From Verrucomicrobiia bacterium (lineage in GTDB: Bacteria; Verrucomicrobiota; Verrucomicrobiia; Verrucomicrobiales; Akkermansiaceae), in NCBI GenBank assembly GCA_030432565.1, contig JAUIGV010000005.1, forward strand, positions 170,079 to 234,078: DNA of 64,000 nt, written 5' to 3'. Below, piece after piece: positions 26,818 through 37,502 of the stretch. Position 1 is the stretch's first letter; each line of letters opens with the position of its first letter. A model generated the notes under the pieces. That model saw only the letters and a program-made list of their open reading frames with translations, did not search any database and was not told the DNA's origin. The position numbers were made by a program, and so were the translations under genes.

Positions 26818-29800
26818 ATGCCGAGGGCGACCACCACGTGCCTTTTTCTCCCCTTCTTGCTCCTGATCTCCTCCGCCCTTTCTTCAGAACAGGCGGCCAG
26901 GGTGTCCACCGGAGTCTCGGTCGTGGAGACCTGGGCCCCAAACCAACATCTCTACGTTCGCGGCGATCTTGGCGTTCCTGCGGAGACCCTTGATCGCCTC
27001 GAACAATGGCTTGATGAAAACGGAAGGAACTGGACGGTTCTTCTCACCCAAAACTCAGGCGATGAAGTCTACCGTGATGCATCGGGCATCAACTATCGCC
27101 GGGTTGACGCTGTCGAGCACGCCTTGGTTAAAGGTCTTCAGGCCAGGACCAAATTCGGAGAACTGCGCGATTCCGAAACCAATCAGCTCAATGGAGCACT
27201 TTTCATTATCTACCTGAAGGAACGGCAGTTTTCATACTACGGGTCCGACCACTATGCCAGTAATGGCGCCCCTCCCAGCCAGTGGGCAAATGGGCTCGAT
27301 TCGGAAGCCAAGAAGGCCATGCGTAGTGGAGGACGGATCGTCGACGCCGTCAAGAACACCGTAACTTCGATCGATCAAAGAGTGAAGTCCACCATATCGA
27401 CCCGGAAAGCCCGGCGGGCCGCTCAGTTGGAGAAAGCAAAAAAAGATCTCGCATCCCTGAACCAACGTATCACCGAGATCGCCGAGAAACGGGCGTGGGC
27501 CCTCTCGAAAATTGACGGCGACGGAGGAGATATTGGCCGGCTTCAAATCAGCGAACTCAAGCAGAGAGCAGATTCCCTGAAGAACTCACCGGGAACCCAC
27601 GATCTCGACCGACTTCTTTCGACCGCCAATCAATGGTCACGACTCCTTGATCAGTTCCAAACCGCCCCAAAGGAATTTGAGAAACAGCAGCAGGCCTTGC
27701 AGGACACCAAGGCTGAAAGTGACTCCGCCCAAACGGCTTTGAAGCGTGCACAGAGCAAACTGGAAAACGCCATTCAACAACACCAGCTGGGCAATTTCTC
27801 CTACCAACAATCTCTCTCGGACTCACTCAACATCGTCTCGTCAATCGCTGCGCTTGATCGGGATACACGCCGCAAGGAGGAGCTCCTCGCCGCAAGGAAG
27901 GAAGCAAAAAAACAAGCAACCCTTCGCGAAGCAGAGAAACGGACACTCACACTCAAAATTGGTGGTGCCACCGGTGCGTGCTTTCTTGGACTTCTGGGTG
28001 TGGCCGGCAACCGGAGGCGGAGACGAATCAAGACCCAGGCCGAAGAACTCCTTGCCTCACGAAAGCTGGAAATGCAGGAAACCGAAGACCGCCTCTTCGA
28101 ACTGATGGACCGCTCTGCCGTCATTGTCGGTCCGTTCAACAAGCTCGCGGAGCGAGGCTACACCGGAGATACCCTTGCTCTTTCCAGACAGTCCTTGAAG
28201 CATATCGACGAAGCTTTCGTCCTCTCATCAAACGTCCAAAAAATCATCGAAGAAGCCGAGGGCCTGATTCAGCCGTCCAACCCACTTTCACGTTTCCGTA
28301 ATCTCATCAACGGAGGCCGGTATGAAAACGCCGTTGATCTGCTCGATGCCGAACTGAATGTCGGCCTGAAAGATGTCCCCACGCTGAAAGAAAGAGCCCG
28401 GCCAGGCGAGGAAATCGACGACACTTTTTCACTTCCCATAGACGCGTGGCAGGAACGCACCAGCAAGGCCCTCGACGGAGCAGGCCGGTGTCTCGACCAG
28501 GTTGAAACCGCTTGGTCCACCATTGTGGCCCGCAGCGAGGAACTGAAAGAACAAATCAAGATCCTTGAAGGGCGGGAAACCGAAATCCAGGTTGACGAAT
28601 GGCTCCGCTGTGAAGGAACCTTCGATGAATGGATTCCAGCTATGGCCAAAACCTGCGGGCGGGCCACCGAAACCGGAAAGACCGACCCCGTTCGCGCACT
28701 TGAAGGCGACATGGCTGAAGGCGACCGAATGGCAAACGAGGCCAGGCAATTGCTCGACAATATCTCCAGCTTCCGAACCAACCACTGGGAAAACCTCGAA
28801 GCAAAAGAGGCCATTCTGGACCAGCGGAAAAGAGCCACCGTTTGGATCGATAACGCTCTTCTTCAACTTGGTAAAGATGCCGAAACCATCGCCTCGGAAA
28901 GCCCGGATAATCCGACCACCGGACTCCTCGAAACATTTAAGGCCGACCTTTCCAATCTCACCACACGCGCCGACCAAGCAGCGGAACTCATCGAGCGAGC
29001 CGATGACAGGGCTCTCCCCGCCATCAAAACGGCGACGGCAACCGTGGGGACGGCCCGGCGCGAGATCGCCATCGCGCTTGATCTCGCACCACACGACATT
29101 CTGATCGAGGAAAACTCCAACCCAACCGACTTCCTTCACAGGGCCAAACTCCAACACGACGCCACCTTGGCCGCCCTCGATCTGGGAGAAGTCCGAAGCG
29201 CAGAAGAGTTCGTCAGAGAAACCGAAGAACTGACAGCCTTTGCCAATGAGTTGGTCAAGCGCTCCCGACAAATCGTGGCTGACTACGCAGACACCAGCGA
29301 GGCTCTCTGGACGCGCCGCGGTAATCTTGAAGAACTTGGCGAAACCATGATCAAGGAGGTAGAGGCGATGAGGGTCCGCTATGCTCCACGTGCTCTTTTC
29401 ATCGACCCCGACCAACCGGGCGAAGGGACCTACGCCGACTCCCCCAATGAACTGGAGAGCCGCCTCAAGGAAATCACCTCCAGCTTGGATCAGGCCAAGA
29501 AGCGCTTTCAGGAGGCAGGCCTCCTGGAGTCGTGGCACCTCCTGACACACGGTCAATCCTTGGCGCTGGAAGGAGAAGAAATCTGCGCCGAAGTGAAGGC
29601 ACGTTCGAAGCTTCTCATGGGCATGGAAGATGGAAACGCCGAAACCCACGACAGCCAGCAACGGGCCCATGAGGATCTTAAACAAACGGTCAAAGATCGC
29701 AGAGTCACTCGGGAGACCTTGGACCTTCATGCCGTGATCGGACAAAAACTTGCAGAGGCGCTCCGCGAAATTGAGGCAGGCGACGGCAAACGCGATCCCT

Positions 29801-30579
29801 ATCTCGTTGACGAATCACTGGACAATCTCAGTGAACGTCTTCCGATCCTCCGCAAAGCCATCACCGAGGATCTTGAGGAGCATTCAAGAGCACTGACTCT
29901 TCTTGAAACCGTAAAACGTAATCAAGATGAGGCGACCAAGCTTTGGCATACCGCGGACAACGATCGTATCCCCAATAGTCCGGAAACCAACAAGTCGATG
30001 GCCGGAATCGAAAAATGTTACGCCGAGCTTGGGGACTGCGAAAAACAACTGCAAATCGATCACTCGGATTGGCGCGAATTGCAAAACGATCTGCGAAACA
30101 TCCACCTCAGGCTCAGCGAATCAGTCCTGAGCTTGAAGCGCGAACTCACCTTGGCGCGCGAATCGGTTCGAGCCATTGAAGCTGCTACGCGGGAAGTTCG
30201 TAAAGCATCCCGATGGTCGGGATCTTACGGAGTTCGAATCACCGGCAACTATGGCAGCAGGTCACTCGCTGCCGCGAACGACGTCATGCAACATGGACTC
30301 TATCAGGAAGCACTCTCCATGGCCGGACAAGCCAGAACACGAGCCCACCAGGCCATCGCAAGTGCCGAGGCCCGCGAAGCGGCCAAAAGACGAGCCGCCG
30401 AGGCAGCCAAACGCCGGCGGAGGCAAGCCGCCAGACGTTCCTCGTTTAGTAGCTCAAGCAGCTTTGGAAGATCCAGTCGTTCGGGCGGAAGCAGCTTTAG
30501 CTCTTCATCGCGCGGCAGCTCCAGCGCAGGTCGCAGCTCATTCAGCTCGAGTTCAGGCGCCGGGCGCTCGGGTTGGTAA
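26818..30579 (+). CDS. TPM-like, single-span coiled-coil membrane protein with Ser-rich tail
   Basis: A 1253-residue protein of unknown function. The ATG at 26818 is preferred to that at 26809 because GGAG (26805-26808) is correctly spaced only for the former. A signal peptide (about 1-23) is followed by a domain (about 35-170) resembling a divergent TPM (YgcG/Psb32) domain: DxLExWLDExGxxWTVLLTQ and then NGALFIIYLKERQF. A helical region precedes a transmembrane segment near residues 380-398 (GATGACFLGLLGVAG) and an Arg-rich stop (NRRRRRIK). About 700 residues of long helices and probable coiled coil follow, then an Ala/Arg-rich helix and a Ser/Gly tail ending GAGRSGW, which recalls YgcG-type ends. 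The TPM call is tentative. The gene converges with a DUF3592 gene four bases away. Confidence 0.5.
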   Translation: MPRATTTCLFLPFLLLISSALSSEQAARVSTGVSVVETWAPNQHLYVRGDLGVPAETLDRLEQWLDENGRNWTVLLTQNSGDEVYRDASGINYRRVDAVEHALVKGLQARTKFGELRDSETNQLNGALFIIYLKERQFSYYGSDHYASNGAPPSQWANGLDSEAKKAMRSGGRIVDAVKNTVTSIDQRVKSTISTRKARRAAQLEKAKKDLASLNQRITEIAEKRAWALSKIDGDGGDIGRLQISELKQRADSLKNSPGTHDLDRLLSTANQWSRLLDQFQTAPKEFEKQQQALQDTKAESDSAQTALKRAQSKLENAIQQHQLGNFSYQQSLSDSLNIVSSIAALDRDTRRKEELLAARKEAKKQATLREAEKRTLTLKIGGATGACFLGLLGVAGNRRRRRIKTQAEELLASRKLEMQETEDRLFELMDRSAVIVGPFNKLAERGYTGDTLALSRQSLKHIDEAFVLSSNVQKIIEEAEGLIQPSNPLSRFRNLINGGRYENAVDLLDAELNVGLKDVPTLKERARPGEEIDDTFSLPIDAWQERTSKALDGAGRCLDQVETAWSTIVARSEELKEQIKILEGRETEIQVDEWLRCEGTFDEWIPAMAKTCGRATETGKTDPVRALEGDMAEGDRMANEARQLLDNISSFRTNHWENLEAKEAILDQRKRATVWIDNALLQLGKDAETIASESPDNPTTGLLETFKADLSNLTTRADQAAELIERADDRALPAIKTATATVGTARREIAIALDLAPHDILIEENSNPTDFLHRAKLQHDATLAALDLGEVRSAEEFVRETEELTAFANELVKRSRQIVADYADTSEALWTRRGNLEELGETMIKEVEAMRVRYAPRALFIDPDQPGEGTYADSPNELESRLKEITSSLDQAKKRFQEAGLLESWHLLTHGQSLALEGEEICAEVKARSKLLMGMEDGNAETHDSQQRAHEDLKQTVKDRRVTRETLDLHAVIGQKLAEALREIEAGDGKRDPYLVDESLDNLSERLPILRKAITEDLEEHSRALTLLETVKRNQDEATKLWHTADNDRIPNSPETNKSMAGIEKCYAELGDCEKQLQIDHSDWRELQNDLRNIHLRLSESVLSLKRELTLARESVRAIEAATREVRKASRWSGSYGVRITGNYGSRSLAAANDVMQHGLYQEALSMAGQARTRAHQAIASAEAREAAKRRAAEAAKRRRRQAARRSSFSSSSSFGRSSRSGGSSFSSSSRGSSSAGRSSFSSSSGAGRSGW

Positions 30580-30583
30580 TAGA

Positions 30584-31015
30584 TCAGGGATTGCCGGTCA
30601 GCTCGATGAGTGAGGCAAAGTCTGGTTGATCAGGATCCACTCGAAGTGGAATGACACTCCCGATTTCCAGTGAGCGATCATTTTCTCCCAGCGATTGGGA
30701 TCCGATCCAACGACCACGAACCTCGGCATCCACCTGCTTTCCCTCAAATTCGTATTCGACCTTAAGCGTGACGTAGTAGTCGCCCCTGACTCCGCTTTCC
30801 GAGGATCTGTCACGGAATACGATCTTGGAGTCGATCACAATGGCTTCCACCAGAGGCCATTGTCGCAAGGCCTCCCTTCTCTCTTCTATCCTATCCTCCA
30901 AAAATCCGAGACCAGCTCGAATCAGAAGAAAAACCAGCACAGCAAAAAGAATGGCACCAAAGAGTCCCTTCCACTCGCGAAGATTCCACCAAACCGACAC
31001 CAATAACTCTTTCAT
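30584..31015 (-). CDS. DUF3592-like membrane protein
   Basis: A 143-residue protein with one N-terminal membrane segment (GLFGAILFAVLVFLLIRAG). The soluble domain fits DUF3592: WPLVEAIVIDSKI, then paired beta strands (YYVTLKVEYEFEGKQVDAEV) and a closing GSVIPLRVDPDQPDFASL. The function of the family is unknown. The ATG at 31015 is used; a TTG lies 12 bases upstream. It ends four bases from the stop of the TPM-like gene on the opposite strand. Confidence 0.65.
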   Translation of the reverse strand: MKELLVSVWWNLREWKGLFGAILFAVLVFLLIRAGLGFLEDRIEERREALRQWPLVEAIVIDSKIVFRDRSSESGVRGDYYVTLKVEYEFEGKQVDAEVRGRWIGSQSLGENDRSLEIGSVIPLRVDPDQPDFASLIELTGNP

Positions 31016-31082
31016 TCTGAAAGCCAATCCAACCTTACGGTCCTGATGACCACCATTACAATCGAGTCGTAATTCTCCAACG

Positions 31083-31112
31083 AAAAAGCCCGGAGGATTT
31101 TCCTCCGGGCTT
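31083..31112 (-). terminator. Rho-independent terminator of katG
   Basis: The stem AAGCCCGGAGG (31086-31096) pairs perfectly with CCTCCGGGCTT (31102-31112) around a 5-base loop. On the minus strand the hairpin is followed by a U run (A run at 31083-31087). It lies 26 bases beyond the katG stop. Confidence 0.88.
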
Positions 31113-31137
31113 GGTAAATTTGGAACGTTGGTGGCGT

Positions 31138-33492
<2,355 letters not shown>

Positions 33493-33500
33493 TTAGCTAG

Positions 33501-33518
33501 CAGAGCTTTGGTGCTCTG
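33501..33518. promoter_or_regulatory. Inverted repeat upstream of katG
   Basis: CAGAGC and GCTCTG form an inverted repeat around TTTGGT, 18-35 bases before the katG start and in the shared divergent region. It may be an operator or a leader hairpin; no regulator is identified. Confidence 0.25.
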
Positions 33519-33606
33519 ATCTCAGAACGATTACTCCTCGAAGAACGAGCCGTCAACAACTTCCCCTTATGCTTTAATACCAAACATTACCCCAGCTTAT
33601 CGAACT

Positions 33607-36015
33607 TTGAACCTTTACCTCCATCCGATCATCCTCTTCAACCGGGGATTGCTTGCCTCGACCTTTGCCCGGGCTTCCGTCGCCTTGGCCTACGTCTTTC
33701 TCTTCTGGCTCAATTTGCGATATCCAGATCCCGCTTCCGTCGAGGGCATTTCCGAAAATCCTGACTACCTGTCAGAGATCGAGCGAAGGGCGAATGCCTG
33801 CCCAGCCTTGCCGCTCAAGACCGAGGCAAAAGTGGGACTCGTCACTCGGATCGCCACCGAAGAGGAACCGGACTTCCCATCCCTTTGGGAAGCGTGCGAG
33901 AACAATCCGGATTTAGAAACCATCGTGCTCGAACAATGGATTTCCAGTGACCCGTCAGGAGCCCTCGAAAAATCGGCAGAGACCCACTTGGATCTTTATT
34001 CGTGGCGGCTCTTTGGAGAACAGAAAGGCGCAGAAGCGTGGAAAGAAAGAGGGCCATTGAAGTGGGGACAGAGCGAATCCCTTCTTGCAGGAATTGCGAA
34101 GTCCGATCCTCAATTTGTCATTAAGTTGATCGAGCAAAACCCGCGCCTCTCAAGCGGGGCAATATTGAGCGGCATCCTCGACGGCCTTGCCAAGACCGAT
34201 CCCACCAAAGCCTTGGATTTCGAGATCAGTAAAGGGTTTCCCCATTATGATGAGCCAGGGGATCGATCCTTCGATTATTCTGAAAATTTGGCCAAGTGGG
34301 CCCGGCAGTCTCCGGACAAAGCTTTTGACTGGGTTTGGCAGAACCAAGATCTTCATTGGCACCTTTCCTTTCTAATAAGTGAAATTGCTCGATCGAAACC
34401 TCAACTCATAAGGAACGCGATCGATCAATTACCAACCGGCGCCACAAAAAAGGCATTCCAGAACGGGCTGGGGATTTCGAGAGAGAAAAAAGAGAGGGCC
34501 GAATATCATCCAAGCCAAACCGGATCGAACCGAAACCCGACCAGCCTCCTTACAGCCTTAAACTTGGCGACTTCTTCCTTCTCTGATGAATGGCCGGATC
34601 TGATGCGGGGCTCTCAGTTCAATGACCTGGGCGAGGCTAGAAAATCTTTTCTAATCTCGGTGATCCGGGAACGTTGGATCGACTACAACCCGATGGGATA
34701 TGCCGACATTTTTGGCTTTCGAAACGTCGACTGCATTGCGAGATGGCTTGAGATCGACCAAGATGGTGCGTTCCGAAAACTGGAGTTTTTGACCGCCAGG
34801 AAAGACCAACAGGCAGAAGTGTTTTTCAAAACCATCATCGAAGCCACGAGCAGAAGAGACATGGGACAAGCCCTTGCACTTCTAGCCTCACCACCGAAAT
34901 ACGTGAAGGGCGTCAGCGTTTATGAGTATCAAGAAGTATTGCGAAGACTTGCCCGCCACGATCGGGAGGCTCTTCTAACGAGCGCCTCTTCCCACGTAGG
35001 CTGGAATATCGGAGCGCAGGCTGCCGCCATTGAAGTTTGGAAAGAAGAGGATCTTCCATGGTGCCTCGCCAAATGCGCCGATTGGAACAAAGAATACCTC
35101 ATCTCGGATCTCAGGGATTCGGACTTGGAAGGAATGCCTCTGATGCGGAATTTCGACGCCCTCCCATCAAAGTTGAGAAAACGGATCTTACAAATCGGAG
35201 AACACGATATGCTTTTCGATTTGGATTGGCTGCTCGAGCCTCCTCCGACAAAAATTGATGAAGAATCGCTCGACAAACTCCGGTCCAAACAATCCTCATG
35301 GCGCTACTGGTATCAACCCAAAGACTTTGCGAAGGCCGCGGAAGTCATCGGAAAATGTCATTTTATTGAGGCTCAAATTCGAAGCGAAATTGCAGTTCGG
35401 GTTATTGAGTCGCACGATATTCGTGAATTGAAGCGGGCCGAGAAATGGCTCGAAAAAATTCCGGACAAATTCAGCAAGCAGGCACGTCAGCGCCTCGAGG
35501 AACGTAAAAAAGAGTTGGCAACCAAACCCCAAAAAGAGATCAACACATCCCCCATTCTGAAGGCCCTGAAAATCACCTCAGCCGATCGCTGTTTTCTCGA
35601 ATACCGCAACCGCCCCCTGCAGGACTATGATGAAATTCTCGACGGCATCAGTCGACTCCCATCAAACCAATGCGTTGAACTGATCAAGGACGACGGCCCC
35701 CCTTACTCTGGCTTCTACGAGTTCCATGAACTCTTGGTTGAAATTCAAAAAGCACTCATAGAAAACGCACTCAAATCGGAATCAAACCGCAACGACTACA
35801 TTCTAAGGGACTCAGCCCAAAGGATGATCATTTCGTGGGCCAAAGACGAACCTGCTCGCGCAACAAAATGGGCCGAGGCTCTCCCCCATGGAAAAGTTCG
35901 CGATGCCTGCATCCAGAAAGCTTTCCGATACTGGACGACTTGGGATCTGAACGAAGCAAAAACCTGGGGAGATCGACTCTCTCCTCGCGACCGCAAGATC
36001 GTTTCCTTACGTTAA
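33607..36015 (+). CDS. Repeat-rich helical protein of unknown function
   Basis: An 802-residue protein with an N-terminal membrane segment (about residues 22-37, ASVALAYVFLFWLNL). No ATG is available near the start; TTG at 33607 is the best candidate, since the frame is open back to a TGA at 33517 without any ATG. The body is all helical, with recurring units containing W...DP..A and S.P..A motifs (EQWISSDPSGALEKS, IAKSDPQFVIKLIEQ, LAKTDPTKALDFE, AKWARQSPDKAFDWVW, WAKDEPARATKWAE). These resemble the short alpha-helical repeats found in many uncharacterised Verrucomicrobia proteins. It is not assigned to a family. It is divergent from katG and converges with a phosphatase. Confidence 0.6.
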   Translation: MNLYLHPIILFNRGLLASTFARASVALAYVFLFWLNLRYPDPASVEGISENPDYLSEIERRANACPALPLKTEAKVGLVTRIATEEEPDFPSLWEACENNPDLETIVLEQWISSDPSGALEKSAETHLDLYSWRLFGEQKGAEAWKERGPLKWGQSESLLAGIAKSDPQFVIKLIEQNPRLSSGAILSGILDGLAKTDPTKALDFEISKGFPHYDEPGDRSFDYSENLAKWARQSPDKAFDWVWQNQDLHWHLSFLISEIARSKPQLIRNAIDQLPTGATKKAFQNGLGISREKKERAEYHPSQTGSNRNPTSLLTALNLATSSFSDEWPDLMRGSQFNDLGEARKSFLISVIRERWIDYNPMGYADIFGFRNVDCIARWLEIDQDGAFRKLEFLTARKDQQAEVFFKTIIEATSRRDMGQALALLASPPKYVKGVSVYEYQEVLRRLARHDREALLTSASSHVGWNIGAQAAAIEVWKEEDLPWCLAKCADWNKEYLISDLRDSDLEGMPLMRNFDALPSKLRKRILQIGEHDMLFDLDWLLEPPPTKIDEESLDKLRSKQSSWRYWYQPKDFAKAAEVIGKCHFIEAQIRSEIAVRVIESHDIRELKRAEKWLEKIPDKFSKQARQRLEERKKELATKPQKEINTSPILKALKITSADRCFLEYRNRPLQDYDEILDGISRLPSNQCVELIKDDGPPYSGFYEFHELLVEIQKALIENALKSESNRNDYILRDSAQRMIISWAKDEPARATKWAEALPHGKVRDACIQKAFRYWTTWDLNEAKTWGDRLSPRDRKIVSLR

Positions 36016-36051
36016 GCAACGGATTGTAAAATCAATCACGGCAACCGGCAC

Positions 36052-36612
36052 TTAGTTCGCGACTGCCGCCTTAAGGGCATCGACATCCAGTTCATCGATC
36101 CAGCTTTCGAGGTGAATCCAAATCTTATGGTGCCCGTAACCACCGCTTTTCATTTCACGGATCGCTTCCTCTTTGCTCCACCCTTCCACTACGATCCGAT
36201 ACGCGGCACACATCGCGCCTGTCCGATCCGAGCCATGCAGACAATGCACAAGCGCTGGAGTCATTTCAGGATTGGTCACGATTTCTAAAAAGCGGATCAA
36301 CTCATCCTCTTCGGGATCCCATGTCTGAAAAGTGATTCGCTCGTAATTCAACCCGGTCCCTTCGATCAGGTCTCGATCTGAATGAAATGCCCTCAGACTC
36401 ACCACGGTCTTAATCCCAAGTCTCTCGAGGTTCTTCATTCCAAGCGAAGTCGGTTGTTCCCCTCGATAAAGCGCCGGGGAAACCCGGTAGGCATTTTCTA
36501 CGCCGGGAACGTTGACAGCATTGGCCCAGGTTAATTTTCGCTTCGAGGCACCCTCGTATCGCCCGCACCCTGAGAGGACCAAGCTTACGATAATCCAGAG
36601 AAACCACTTCAT
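36052..36612 (-). CDS. Lipoprotein dual-specificity/tyrosine phosphatase-like protein
   Basis: A 186-residue protein with a lipoprotein signal (WIIVSLVLSGC, lipobox LSGC), so it is likely anchored to a membrane facing the periplasm. The cysteine-phosphatase signature is HCLHGSDRTGA (HCxxGxxR), with an upstream general-acid candidate in FQTWDPEEDE. The region after LYRGEQPT matches the usual entry to bacterial dual-specificity phosphatases. The substrate could be a phosphoprotein, phosphoinositide or other phosphoester; nothing decides this. Its start is one base past the stop of the membrane protein gene upstream, so the two are coupled. Confidence 0.85.
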   Translation of the reverse strand: MKWFLWIIVSLVLSGCGRYEGASKRKLTWANAVNVPGVENAYRVSPALYRGEQPTSLGMKNLERLGIKTVVSLRAFHSDRDLIEGTGLNYERITFQTWDPEEDELIRFLEIVTNPEMTPALVHCLHGSDRTGAMCAAYRIVVEGWSKEEAIREMKSGGYGHHKIWIHLESWIDELDVDALKAAVAN

Positions 36613-36613
36613 C

Positions 36614-37402
36614 TCATTTCTTTTTAAGAGGGAACATCCTTACCTCAACGCGATTGCCCGTCGAACGATCAATCTTCACCGACTGACTTTGGTAACCATC
36701 GTAACTCAAATTAACTTCAAAAGGCTCATCGGCAAAACCTTCAAGGAGCCAGCCCACGTCGCCTCCACGGTATGAAGAACCACCTGTTTGCATAGGCTCG
36801 GGAAGCTCAAGATCCACAATACTTCTCCTACCCGAAGAGATTGAACCATACTCGATAAATTCACCAGTGTTGGCGTCAACCGCAAGAAGTTCCACCTCGT
36901 ATCGGAAGACTTTCGCCAAAGCAACACGGCGATTATAGCCCTCCATTTCACCTCCCACTGAGGAAAACAAGCTAATTACAACAGTCACCGGAATGACGTA
37001 AGGTGGAGCCTTGCCGCTGTATTTTTGCGCAAACCATTCGTCACCTCGTGCACTCCACAGAACGCCAAAAAGATAGGCCAAGAGAAGAAAGAAAAAGACC
37101 ACACTGAGTATCAAGTAAACCCCCGATCCCTGACCGGATATCGACCCGGAAAAGAACGAAACCACCATAATGATGAATGAAGCAACCAGAGCGAGTGCAA
37201 GCAGACCTCCAAACAAACTCCGCTGAAGATTAGATCCCCTCAGTAAGCCGAGGCCGATAAAAACCAAGAGAACTCCAAGATCGAGAGTCCCGTTCCCTTG
37301 GATCCACCCACTTGTCATTTCGACCAGCGAGTGAACCCCGGCTGATAGCACCAGTGCCCCCACGAGACAGATGTGCACAGGTGACTTCCAGAAGCGATCC
37401 AT
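36614..37402 (-). CDS. Multi-span membrane protein with beta-rich C-terminal domain
   Basis: I do not recognise this 262-residue protein. The N-terminal half has about four hydrophobic spans (ICLVGALVLSAGVHSL, LGVLLVFIGLGLL, LLALALVASFIIMVVSFF and LILSVVFFFLLLAYLFGVLW), and one further weak span follows (PPYVIPVTVVISLFSS). The remaining 110 residues are soluble and beta-rich (FEVNLSYDGYQSQSVKI), similar in style to PEGA-like domains. The start is ATG. It is translated just before the lipoprotein phosphatase, from which it is separated by one base, so the two may form an envelope unit. Confidence 0.6.
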   Translation of the reverse strand: MDRFWKSPVHICLVGALVLSAGVHSLVEMTSGWIQGNGTLDLGVLLVFIGLGLLRGSNLQRSLFGGLLALALVASFIIMVVSFFSGSISGQGSGVYLILSVVFFFLLLAYLFGVLWSARGDEWFAQKYSGKAPPYVIPVTVVISLFSSVGGEMEGYNRRVALAKVFRYEVELLAVDANTGEFIEYGSISSGRRSIVDLELPEPMQTGGSSYRGGDVGWLLEGFADEPFEVNLSYDGYQSQSVKIDRSTGNRVEVRMFPLKKK

Positions 37403-37442
37403 TTGCCAAGACTAGATCAAAACCGATAAAGAAACAATCGAG

Positions 37443-37477
37443 ACAAAAAACGGCGTTCCCCGATTCGGGGAACGCCG
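37443..37477 (-). terminator. Rho-independent terminator of gnd
   Basis: A 12-bp perfect stem, CGGCGTTCCCCG (37451-37462) with CGGGGAACGCCG (37466-37477), has an ATT loop. The minus-strand U run corresponds to the A run at 37445-37450. It lies 25 bases beyond the gnd stop. Confidence 0.88.
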
Positions 37478-37502
37478 CTTTGCAAAATAAGCTATGTCAG
37501 TT

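Noticed and set aside
28429..29745. 438-codon open frame on the minus strand inside the TPM-like gene
   Set aside because: It lies antisense to a gene with a signal peptide, membrane span and coherent helical composition, and the antisense text shows no family motif. It is a frame shadow.
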